Positions 22,369 through 31,638 of a stretch of DNA of 64,000 bases are shown here, piece after piece. A program made the position numbers and the translations under genes. Source of the stretch: Cladochytrium replicatum (lineage: Eukaryota > Chytridiomycota > Chytridiomycetes > Cladochytriales > Cladochytriaceae); NCBI GenBank assembly GCA_025526935.1, contig JAHLKD010000020.1, positions 248,001 to 312,000 of the forward strand. Reading direction: 5' to 3'. The notes under the pieces are model-generated. The model made no database searches, had not been told where the DNA came from, and saw only the letters and a list, made by a program, of their open reading frames with translations. How positions within the stretch are numbered: the stretch's first letter is position 1; the number at the start of each line of letters is the position of its first letter.

Positions 22369-24669
22369 ATGGTAGAGGGTCACCAGGTCCACAGGGTCGC
22401 GGCTGCTCACTCGAGACTGCTGCTCGGTCGCAGATTCGCTGCTGCTTCGCCAAACAAGCGCTTCGTCGACGGCGCGGCTGTCATTCACGGCAAATACCTC
22501 ATTCGAATTGAAGCTCACGGCAAGAATCTATTCTACTGTGAGTCAATGAGCCTGCCATGAATTGTTACATTCATTAAGCATGAGCTTACATATTCTTATC
22601 ACCGTTTTCGCTCGACTATTTCGGTATCGCATGCTTACTTCCATACTCAAAAAGTCTTCAGCCCAGATCCACCCAAATCCTCCTCTGCCAAACACAATGC
22701 AGACCTTACATCGATCATTCGCGTCCACTTTGGAATGAGCGGTCGATGGCGCTTCATCCCCGTCTCCGCAGGCGTCAACACCATCCGATCACAAATCCGT
22801 CAATCTCCCCCACCGCTATCTGCATCCGCACAACCACTCCTGGCGCGTAGCAGAAGTAGCAGAAACTCAAAATTCGCTGAAGAAATGGCATCAGCATCAG
22901 ATGCAAAGCCAGGGTCGCGAAAGCGCGGTCGCAGCGAACCCGAACGTCCCCCGACACCTATCCGAAGCAGCCCGTTCTCTCCCGACGACGCTGCCGGGCC
23001 TGAATTTCATCTCAGAGGGCCAGTTAGCCCCCCTTCGTCAACATCCGACTCCTCGATATCACCCGATCCGAAATTCACTCGGCCGAAGCCTATTTTGGAT
23101 CTCGATAGTAATCCGTTTCTGGCAGGACCACTCAAGCCGAATCGAATCGAGTTTGAAGAGATGGAAGAGGATGTTAATCATGATGTGAGCGGCGTTGCGT
23201 CGAGGGAAGAAGACGGGGCTATGGAAGTGGAGCTCAAAGATGCAGTGGAAGGCACCGGCTTTGGAAACCCCACCACAGTGCGCCTTCTCATCGTGTCCTA
23301 CGAAGCTCTAGACAGTACCACAGCGACATCGTCAAATTCGAGTAGCAAAGTCACCAATGCCGGTGAACCAGTCTCTGCGCAGCTCTCCTGCCAAACCCTC
23401 GAACTGCTCGAACCAGGCGGATATGAATCATGGGTGAAAAAGCTCGGTGAAGACCCACTCCGCGAAGACACTCCCGACTCCGACGGACGATCCGCAGAAG
23501 ATCGAGCCTGGGACAGCATCCGCGCACTCAAACGCAGCATCGGCCACGTCCTCATGGACCAAGACTACATCGGAGGGGTCGGCAACATCTACCGCGCCGA
23601 GATCCTTTTCAAATCGGGTATCCACCCAGAAACGCCTTGCAACCTCCTCTCCCGCGAACACTTTTCGAAAATATGGATGCACTCAGCGGCCTTGCTGAGG
23701 CGTGGGTTCACGAGCGGGTCGATATTGACTGTGGACCCTGACGAGGCGAAGACGTTGGGACCGCCGTGGACACGACGGTATATTTACAACCACGCGCAGT
23801 GCGGACGGTGTAAGAGCTCTGTGATGAAGTGGGATATGGGCGGGCGGACGGTATACGCTTGCTTGACGTGCCAGCCGTTTCCGCGTAGCAACGTGACTGG
23901 CACACCGACGAAAAGGAAACGGTCGAAGGTGGACGACATGAAGGACGAGGATTATTCGGTGGACATTGAAAATGTGTTGACACCTGCGCGACTCAAGGCA
24001 CTCCGTGCCGCAGTCCCAGTCGGAAAACCCTTCCTGAGCCATTGTGCGCCGGAGGACGGACAAAAGAAGAACAGCCCCAAACTCCAACGATCACGCAGCG
24101 CACCCAACCCCAAAACTATCTCCAAAGACTCGAGCGAGGACGAGACCAAGACGCCAACAACGACACCCAAACGCCGCCGTCTAAACTCATCCAAACAACC
24201 AGATCAATCCACCGAGAGTTCCGACGACGTGGATTTTTCATCTTGGACCGTCGAACGCTTGAGATCATCGCTTCGATCCGGCGGTCATGCGGTCTCAGGG
24301 AACAAAGCCGAACTCATTGCACGAATGCGCAGCGTCGCTTCCGAATCACCAACAACGCGAGCTCGCTCACCGCAGAAAACACCTGAGAATCCGCCACCGT
24401 TGGTAGTGCCCGGTGCACCAGTGGCGCGAAAGCGGAGCAGGATCGCAGCACGAAAAGAGACGAGCACTCCAACACGACGACGATCACGCAAGAGAAGCGA
24501 GCCGTTGGAACAGTCTGATGAAGACGAGATCGACGAGGGTCCGGTGAAGTGGAAGGGGGATTTGATGATTGCGTCTGCGAAAGAGGCACGGGAGGAGAAG
24601 AGGAGGGCTGGAGAGAACGATGCAGTCGAACATGTTGCGCTCACAAACGATATCGACGAAGTGTTATAG
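22369..24669 (+). CDS. Fpg/Nei-type DNA glycosylase with SAP domain (NEIL3-like start)
   Basis: The enzyme class removes oxidised bases in nuclear base-excision repair and nicks abasic sites. The model is exons 22369-22537 and 22655-24669, giving 727 residues. It begins MVEGHQVHR, so the residue exposed after Met removal is Val, as in animal NEIL3, not the Pro of Fpg/Nei; Glu3 is kept. Lys in 'HGKNLFY' and 'VHFGMSGRW' (about 84) belong to the N-terminal domain. That domain is interrupted by about 110 residues of low-complexity sequence (about 100-245). The H2TH segment is at about 345-395 ('DQDYIGGVGNIYRAEILF') and the zinc finger C-x2-C-x16-C-x2-C at about 438-462 with the 'GGRTVYAC' loop. 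A C-terminal SAP domain (about 583-618, 'WTVERLRSSLRSGGHAVSGN') should aid DNA binding, and the basic tail looks nuclear. The start is chosen because the catalytic N-terminus must lie there. Confidence 0.9.
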
Positions 24670-24731
24670 TTATCTGATTTTGTTCCACCACGTAAAATTT
24701 ATTTTTGTGTCCAATTATCTATCTTGCCATC

Positions 24732-25862
24732 ATGAGAGCGTGGTCGCTTTCGGTGCCGATAGAGCTGGTGGACGGCATCCTGCTCTCCCTCGCAACACAC
24801 GCCAAAAGTGCACGGCTGGCATTCCGATGCGCTGCATTCTTTGATCGAGGTTCCGTCAGGAAACAATTGGTTGGGATGGTCATCCGGCCTGACACCGCCA
24901 GCGAACTTGGGCTCCCTCATGTGCTTGATCTCATCTTCTCGACGAACGCCATACGCCAACACTACTGCTATTTAGATCTGAAATCCATCGAGTTGGCGAG
25001 CAAGAATGGACACCTCAATGTACTTGAATGGTGGCTAAACTTTGCCAAAGAGATGAAAGGCCCCGACGGTGCTCTCAGCTTTTTTGCTTACCATTACAGG
25101 AGCACGGTACACTGTTTCGCTTCCGAAAATGGACATGTCGCGGTTTTAGATTGGTGGAAGGCAAGCGGTCTCGGTATGAGCAGCGCGGTGGAAAATCGCG
25201 CAGACACCATCAACAGAGGCCACCAAAGCATACCCAGCTGGTGTGTTGGGCTTGCAAGCGACAAGGGGCACGTCGACGTACTCGAATGGTGGAAATCAAA
25301 TGGGCTCGAATCGGGCTACGGCTCCGCCGGTGCGATCAGAAGTGCTTCACGTAATGGTCACGTCGATGTACTCGATTGGTGGAAATCGAGCGGAATTAGA
25401 GTGATTGTGACCGACGACATCATCGACACCTCTAGCGAGTACGGCCACGTGTCTGTGTTGGAATGGTGGAAGTCCAGTGGATTCGCTGTGACTTGGCACG
25501 TAAGTGCCATTAACGGAGCCTCTGCAAGAGGTCACGTCGCCGTGCTGGATTGGTGGTTTTCGAGTGGTTGGAAATTGAAATGGACGGAACATGCGATCGA
25601 CGGTGCTTCTGCTGGGGGGTACATTGCGCTTCTGGATTGGTGGAAATCCAGCGGGCTCCCGCTGAAATACTCTGCTAGCGCTGTGGACTCCGCATCCCGG
25701 TGGGGCCACACCGCCGTGCTTGATTGGTGGAAGTCGTCTGGACTCGAGATGAAGTATACCGCAGCTGCAATGGACCACGCGAGCCGGGCGCACGTTCACG
25801 TCCTCGAATGGTGGAAACAGAGCGGACTGGAGATGAAGTTTTCCAACTGCGGACTTACCTAG
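24732..25862 (+). CDS. Ankyrin-like repeat protein (nine WW-type units)
   Basis: This is a single-exon gene of 376 residues starting at ATG 24732. Residues 1-45 resemble the N-terminal segment of F-box-like proteins ('SVPIELVDGILLSL') but are too weak to assign. From about residue 85 to the end there are nine units of 25-35 residues on the pattern 'A...AS..GHV.VLDWWKSSGL..K', an ankyrin-like repeat with a hallmark tryptophan pair. Such proteins usually bind other proteins; the partner is unknown. The repeats stay in register to the stop codon, so the gene looks intact. It lies 62 bases downstream of the glycosylase in the same orientation. Confidence 0.85.
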   Translation: MRAWSLSVPIELVDGILLSLATHAKSARLAFRCAAFFDRGSVRKQLVGMVIRPDTASELGLPHVLDLIFSTNAIRQHYCYLDLKSIELASKNGHLNVLEWWLNFAKEMKGPDGALSFFAYHYRSTVHCFASENGHVAVLDWWKASGLGMSSAVENRADTINRGHQSIPSWCVGLASDKGHVDVLEWWKSNGLESGYGSAGAIRSASRNGHVDVLDWWKSSGIRVIVTDDIIDTSSEYGHVSVLEWWKSSGFAVTWHVSAINGASARGHVAVLDWWFSSGWKLKWTEHAIDGASAGGYIALLDWWKSSGLPLKYSASAVDSASRWGHTAVLDWWKSSGLEMKYTAAAMDHASRAHVHVLEWWKQSGLEMKFSNCGLT

Positions 25863-26214
25863 AGATACTTGATTTGTGGGTGTCCCTGGGAGTCAATGTG
25901 AACTGATAGAGATTCGCAATATGATTTGAAACGGTCAGATCGGTTTGAACAGCATGTGGGATTGTTTAAGTGTGAATTCGAAAAGTGAGCAAAAACTGGT
26001 ATGGAAAGCAAACAGATCAATGGGGTAGCAGTGAGGTGCAGACAAACGCGCGGCGACTTAAAGCACTTCGCTCCTAGTGACATTTGCTGAGCGATTACCA
26101 TTTACTTAAGCGGGCAACACAATCCTCAAACCCGACGCACATCCTCGCCCTCACAAGCAGCCGCCTAATGAATCCTTCTTTTTCACATCCAAAAGAATTC
26201 CACGTCTTTTTAAA
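25863..26214. other. Intergenic, convergent 3' ends
   Basis: This lies between the stop codons of the ankyrin-like gene (plus) and GST 1 (minus). It should hold both 3' untranslated regions. Nothing else is seen. Confidence 0.5.
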
Positions 26215-27100
26215 TCAATGCCAAGCAGGCACTCGGTCCGGGGACTCAACGTACTCCCTCACCCTCTCCGACACCTCAAGCACCTTCCTATAAACCGCAA
26301 AAAGTTCCGGGAACATCTCCTCGGTCAGCAGTCCGGGCAAGTAAGCGTTTATCCCCTGTATCGCCTGCAGCGCATGCAGGTCCGCAAGCGACACCTTGTC
26401 CCCGATATAGAAGTGACCCGCCTTTCCATGAATCTTGATAAACTTCTTATGGTTCTCGATAAACTTGGCCAGCTGGGTGTCCTTGAACGTCCTCAGGACT
26501 TGTTCCTATAAAAGAAGAAAGAAAGAAGAAGGCGAGGGGGATGTCAAGACTATCAGACTCGTTTTCATTTTCCTAAAAAATACCTTCTGGTCCGCTGGTG
26601 CGCGACGGTACGCCCGGAACTGTGCGTACAGGTCCACGTAGGATTCCTGGATCGACTCGATGAGCGCGGACTCTTTGGGCGTGGAGCCGAGGAGCCCGTA
26701 TTTGCGCGCGAGGTAGCGCTCGATCGCTCTCGTCTGCGCGAGCGTGAGCACCTTCAACGCCAAAACGAGGGAGAGTCAATTTTTTAAAGTTCGCTTTTGG
26801 GGGGGGGGAGGGCTTACGGAACCGTCGTCATCGGTCTCGGTGAGGACGGGGATTTGGTTGAAAGGCGTCAAGGGTTTCTCTGCCGGCCAGTCGTTTGCGA
26901 ACCTGTTGGACCATTCTGCCTGCAATAGTTGATGAGTTGTGGTGTAATTGGGGGTTGCGTGGGGCGTACGCCAGAGTAGGCGAGGATGAGCCTGACGACT
27001 TCGGCGCGGGCTTGTTCTTGGTAATAGTAGAGCGACTGGAGCAGAGCATTAAGGGTTCGCTTGGGATGTTTGGCACATATTCACTCACGTAGTGGACCAT
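26215..27100 (-). CDS. Glutathione S-transferase 1 (sigma-like), 5 exons
   Basis: Glutathione S-transferases conjugate glutathione to electrophiles in the cytosol. The model is 27100-27089, 27035-26970, 26919-26818, 26751-26584 and 26505-26215, giving 212 residues, the usual GST length. The N-terminal thioredoxin fold shows an aromatic 'YSLYYY' strand (catalytic Tyr region), 'QARAEVVRLIL', the cis-Pro motif 'IPVLTE' (about residues 50-55) and the Ser/Thr-Ala-Ile type glutathione-contact segment 'LAQTRAIERYLA'. The helical C-terminal domain has 'GDKVSLADLHALQAI' and ends 'RVPAWH'. It is a tandem duplicate of the next gene with the same exon boundaries. The substrate is not predictable. Confidence 0.93.
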
Positions 27101-27270
27101 GTTCGTTGGAACAGCAAGTCTCGGGCGGAGATTGAAAGTGGAGTGCAGAACGGCCGACCAGCAGGCAAGCAGATGAAGACGGGGAAGCTTTTGTTAGGGA
27201 GTTGCGCAGCGTTCATGATGACAATCAGATCATCTTGCTGTACATAAAAATTTATCGCTGACAAAGACTA

Positions 27271-28161
27271 TTATTTGGGGTAAGCTGATGGATCTCGAGC
27301 AGGCACTCGATCCGCAGACTCGACATACTGCTTTACACCCACGCTCTCACTCAACACCGCATCGCGGACTCTAAACAATTCCGGGAAGGTTTCTCTGGCC
27401 ATCAACCCGGGTGCCCAGGCTTGGATCGTATCGATCGCAGCGACGGCATGCAGGTCTGCAAGGGACACTTTGTCGCCAACGTAGTGTCCGTTGTTCCCGT
27501 TCTTTGCGAGAAACTTTGAATGCATGGCGATGAAATTAGGTAAATGGGTAGATTTGAACTGGGACAGGATCTCCTCCTACAGATTACAAAGAGCTACATC
27601 AGGGAAAATCGTTTATACGAGTGGTATTTCTGAATTTGTCACCTTTGGGTCGTGACGGTAAGTACGGAACTGGTTGTAAAAGTCGACATGTGCTTCCTGA
27701 AGCGACTCGATCAGGGCTGATTCGTGGGGAGTCGAGCCAAGGAGACTAAACTTGCGCGCAAGGTAGCGTTCGATGGCTCTCGCCTGAGCCAAGACGAATT
27801 CCTAGTTTTGAAACGAGCGAGTCGGATGCAGTTTAGCTTGTTTCGTGTCACGTACGTACCGAACCGTCGTCGCATGTTTCCGTGAGGACAGGGATCTGAC
27901 CGAATGGGGTCAAGTGCTTCTCAGCCGGCCAATCGTGAGCAAACCTGTTTACCCATGGTTGCTTGAGATTGAAGAATTAGTGTTAGTATTAGTAATAGTA
28001 ACTGGCAGTGATAACATGATTGATTCGCAAAGTACCCCGGAGTGAGCCAGGATTAGTCTCGACACTTCCGCACGAGCCTGCAGTCTGTAGTAGTACAACG
28101 ACTGCAACAACAATTAGCTACTTGTATCACACACACAACGCTTGCTACTCACATAACCCAT
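27271..28161 (-). CDS. Glutathione S-transferase 2 (sigma-like), 5 exons
   Basis: The model is 28161-28153, 28101-28036, 27961-27860, 27801-27643 and 27576-27271, giving 213 residues. Exons 2 and 3 have exactly the lengths of those in GST 1 (66 and 102 bases), and all intron phases agree, which confirms both models. The motifs are 'YSLYYYRLQARAE', 'QIPVLTE', 'LAQARAIERYLARKF' and 'GDKVSLADLHAVAAI'. It lies 170 bases upstream of GST 1 in the same orientation, and 120 bases divergently from the kinase gene at 28282, with which it may share a promoter region. Confidence 0.93.
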
Positions 28162-28281
28162 CTCCAAGCTGTGCAGTGGCTTGTTCTGACACTTGGCTCT
28201 ATCTTGGTACTTATTAGAAAAATATTATCCAATTTCAAAAGTGGACTGCAAACCGCAATCTTTCCAATTTGGGCAACATCA

Positions 28282-29452
28282 ATGCAGCGAGGTATGGGCT
28301 GGCTTGTGGGTTACCTGACTGAGCTGACGAATTCCAGTATTCACAGAGCTTGCGGACGAGATTGTAGCAAATCTTGATACATGGTAAGTGTCCAAGAATA
28401 AACACATGCGGAGCGCTGATTTGTTTTTGGCAGGTCTCTTCAAGAAAGGATCATAATCACCATTGCATGTAATTGTAGATGTGAACAAATTCTCGATTGT
28501 TTTAGTGTAATGTTTGCTTGAAGCGGTTCCAGGTGGAGGAAAGAGCACTCTAGCTGCACGAGTAGTTGAATTGGTGAACGAACACACCAGAAGGTAACGA
28601 CAATTGGGCGACCTGTGAGATATATTTCCAATCACCGTTTTTCAGCAAAGGAATCGGCGATGTTGCAGCGACGCTGTCCATGGATGGATTTCATTATCCG
28701 AGAGGTACGTAGAAGGCTCACCTCAGGCTCAGTTAGTCTCATGACGATTTCGAAGCTGCCTTGGATAGATTTCTGGTACTCTGCGAGCATTTTCATCTGC
28801 GATCAAAGGTTGCTGACTGAGGCCAATGGAGTAGGACCCAGAAGAGGCGCATCGCCGAAGAGGGGCACCATTTACATTCGATTCACAAGGTGAGGAACTT
28901 ACACCAAGTCACCGCTCCTATCGTGCTCACAATCTCGCAAACCAGGTTTGGTGAAAGTCATTGAAATGCTGAAGCGCGTACCGCTAGAAAAGGTGACGGC
29001 GCCATCCTTCGACCACCAACTTAAAGATCCAGTTGAGGACGATATTGTGATTCTACCGTCGTAAGTAACCGACGGCGGCTTATTCGGACCGTGTTGCCAA
29101 ATTAAGGCTGATCATATTTCAGGCACCGAGTAGTTTTGCTTGAAGGGTTGTATGTACAGCTTCACGAAGGTGACTGGGCGGCAGTATCGAAATACGCAAC
29201 GGAGAGATGGTGGATAGAAGTGGATCTTGAAGTTGCAGCAGATCGTACCGCAAGGCGACACGTCACTGCGGGCCTTGGTAAGAGTGAGCATCATAGATAC
29301 ACAATTCGTCAACTCATGGTCTTTCATTCAAAGCATCAACGTATGAAATGGCGATGGAGAGAGTGCGTGGCAATGATCTTGTGAATGGACAGTATGTTAT
29401 TGCACACAGTCTCCCGCCGACATGCACGATCCGGTCGGTCGCTTTTGCATGA
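28282..29452 (+). CDS. P-loop kinase of the uridine kinase/Yfh7 type, 10 exons
   Basis: Proteins of this class (yeast Yfh7; phosphoribulokinase/uridine kinase superfamily) phosphorylate small hydroxylated substrates with ATP; the substrate of Yfh7 relatives is not settled. The model is 28282-28291, 28347-28383, 28434-28468, 28524-28593, 28646-28704, 28756-28775, 28835-28889, 28946-29060, 29123-29277 and 29334-29452, giving 224 residues. Motifs in order are N-terminal 'LADEIVANLD', Walker A 'SVPGGGKST' (about 28-36), 'MDGFHYPR', 'DPEEAHRRRGAPFTFD', 'PSFDHQLKDPVEDDI', 'LLEGLYV' (Walker B region) and 'NDLVNGQYV'. Every junction is GT-AG and falls between conserved motifs. Exons 1 (10 bases) and 6 (20 bases) are tiny. 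Confidence 0.9.
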
Positions 29453-29754
29453 TGTGCCGATCTCATTAATACCGAATTAATCCCGAAAGGCGCAGCCCTT
29501 ATAGCATACACGTGTGCTCCACAGCCACACATCGGGTTTCCAGCCACCCCACCCAACCTCTTAAGGCGGCGATTCCCACCCACCCACCTGCACCTCACGC
29601 CCTCTCGACCAGCCAGCGACCGCTCTAACCGAACAACACTATCCATCTGTCCATCCACAGACCCGACGGCGGGCTAGTTCATCCAATGTATTCAAAATGC
29701 TCGCATCCCTCGAACAACTGAACTCACTTATCGCCCTCAATTGCAGCCTCCAGA
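29453..29754 (+). promoter_or_regulatory. Leader of RNA-binding protein gene with probable 5' UTR intron
   Basis: Just upstream of the start at 29755 lies a strong acceptor, 'ccctcaattgcag', with a branch-like 'ctgaac'. An upstream ATG at 29697 would open a short frame that overlaps the real start and ends at about 29765. Removal of a leader intron ending at about 29745 would leave that upstream ATG out of the mRNA. Both points are inference from sequence only. Confidence 0.4.
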
Positions 29755-30914
29755 ATGACCACTGAAACCGCAGCTGCCGAGACGGCCCCCATTGTCGATG
29801 CACCCGCTGAAACGACAGCGGCTACCGAAGTCGTCGCAAAGGCAAAGAAGGAAAGGAAGCCCAGAAAACCAAGGGCTCCCAAGGAACCCAAACCCGCTGG
29901 CGAAGACGGTGCCGCGGCTGAACCGGAAGAGGAGGACAACACCCACAAGGTCTTTGTGGGCAACTTGGCCTTCACTACAACCAGCGAGGAGCTCACCACT
30001 TTCTGCACTTCGGCTGGCCCTGTGTAAGTCATGGTTAGAATACAGTGCGTTTGACACCCATCTGATTATGCTTCCCAGCGTGAAGGTTGAAATCATCACT
30101 CGTGGCACTCGCTCTCTCGGGTACGGTTTTGTGTCCTACAACACTGAGGAGGAGGCACAGAAGGCCGTCAGCCTTTTTGACAAGCAGGAACTCGGCGGTC
30201 GTCAGATCAACGTCGAACTTGCCAAATTGCGCGAAGCTGGTGAAGGCAAGGCGAAGGGACCGCGTGTTGTTCGCTCTGTTCGTAAGGGCCGCAGCTACCT
30301 TGGTCGTGGTGGTCGCCGTCGCGTTGTGAGTTTTGCGAATGATAAAGTTTGAAAACTTTTGTAAACTTTTGCGTTCGGTTGATAAGAAGAAGGCTGCTAC
30401 CGAGGGCGAGGGTGGCGAGAGGCGCGTCGATGATGAGGAGCCAACCGAGGGTGAGGGAGTGACCGACAAGTCTGGTGGCGAAGAAGCTGGCGAGAAGTCA
30501 TTGCGCGGTCGTCGTGGTCGTGGCCGTGGTCGTTCCGCTGGCAGGCGCCGTTTCCCGCTTGCTGCCCGCGAGCCAAAGGAGGGTCAGGAGCCCGCTCCCC
30601 TTTCCGAGACTATGCTTTTTGTTGCCAACCTTCCCTTCAAGGTTACGGACGATGATCTGAAGTCGATTTTCAAGGACTACAAGGTCACCACCGCCAAGGT
30701 GGTTCGCCTGAAATCTGGAAAGAGCAAAGGTTTCGGTTTCGTTGAGGTTGAGAGCCACGAGGAGCAGCAGCGTGTTCTTACCGAGCTGAAGAACGTTGTC
30801 GTTGACAGCCGTGAACTCGTTGTCAAGGTTGCACTCGCGAACGCTGCCCAGAACGCCGAGAACGAGGAAACTGATGTTGAGGCTGCTCCTGCCGCAGAGG
30901 AGACCAATGCCTAA
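29755..30914 (+). CDS. RRM-RG-RRM RNA-binding protein (Sbp1-like)
   Basis: The model is exons 29755-30023, 30079-30325 and 30387-30914, giving 347 residues. After an Ala/Glu/Lys-rich N-terminus comes RRM1 (about 66-145; RNP2 'VFVGNLAF', RNP1 'LGYGFVSY'). A linker with an RG/GR-rich patch ('RGRRGRGRGRSAGRRRF') follows, then RRM2 (about 238-312; RNP2 'LFVANLPF', RNP1 'SKGFGFVEV') and an acidic tail. The RRM-RG-RRM order is that of yeast Sbp1, a translational repressor and P-body component that binds mRNA and eIF4G through its RGG region. The functional transfer is inference. The high use of GCC/GTC/AAG-type codons suggests strong expression. Confidence 0.9.
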
Positions 30915-31638
30915 GTTCCCACTTACGGACTCGTGGCCGATGAGGTGGTGTTGAGACGAACTGGGATATTATCCCCTTCGGACCAGCATTTTCTTTTTGA
31001 TCGGAAAACAACACATTCAGCTACATTTTTACGATCCCGGGCATGACACTTTCGTTTGCTTGGCGAGAGAGCTTAATTTTGTTTTTTCTTGAGAAGTCCT
31101 TTCTTTATTGTATTCATTTCGCAGCTCATTTTTTGTGCGAAAGGGTGATTGGTTCATTTACAATCCTTGGCAAACAGTGTTTTTGGTTTTGATGGTGCAG
31201 CGTTTTGTCGGAAACAGAAAGAAAGGTCGGGAGCGTGGACATGGACGAACACTCTTCTGTGGTTGGCATAGAACGGAATTAGGAGGTGCTTAATGTAATT
31301 TCTTACTTTTTTTGGTTTTGTAAATCTCCTGTTTTCGCAACAGCCTCACTGTATAAAATACATACTCTTTTTGCCATGGAACTTGCAGGAACTCGGAAAG
31401 CAGATTGGGTCTTGCGGGGTTGTTGATCATGGTGAACACAGTGTGCACTAACTGTTGGTGTTTTCTTGCGGGTTGATCCAAGATGGTCAAAGCGATAGCT
31501 TACAAATCTGCACTGTGAATGATACCATCTTCTCAAATAGATCCGACGGAGACGGAAGCGTTCTCTTGCCAGATTGTTCCGTGGTCGATCTTGATGTGCC
31601 CCCCCGCCTAAAACTAAAATTTGTGTTCCACAACAATA
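30915..31638. other. Intergenic
   Basis: This holds the 3' flank of the RNA-binding protein gene, including a T-rich stretch at 31070-31130, and the upstream region of the P450 gene. No gene is recognised. Confidence 0.5.

Noticed and set aside
26802-26812. Poly-G run in a GST 1 intron, considered as a G-quadruplex element
   Set aside because: It is a single G run; similar runs at 10346 and 16905 are also isolated. There is no evidence of function.
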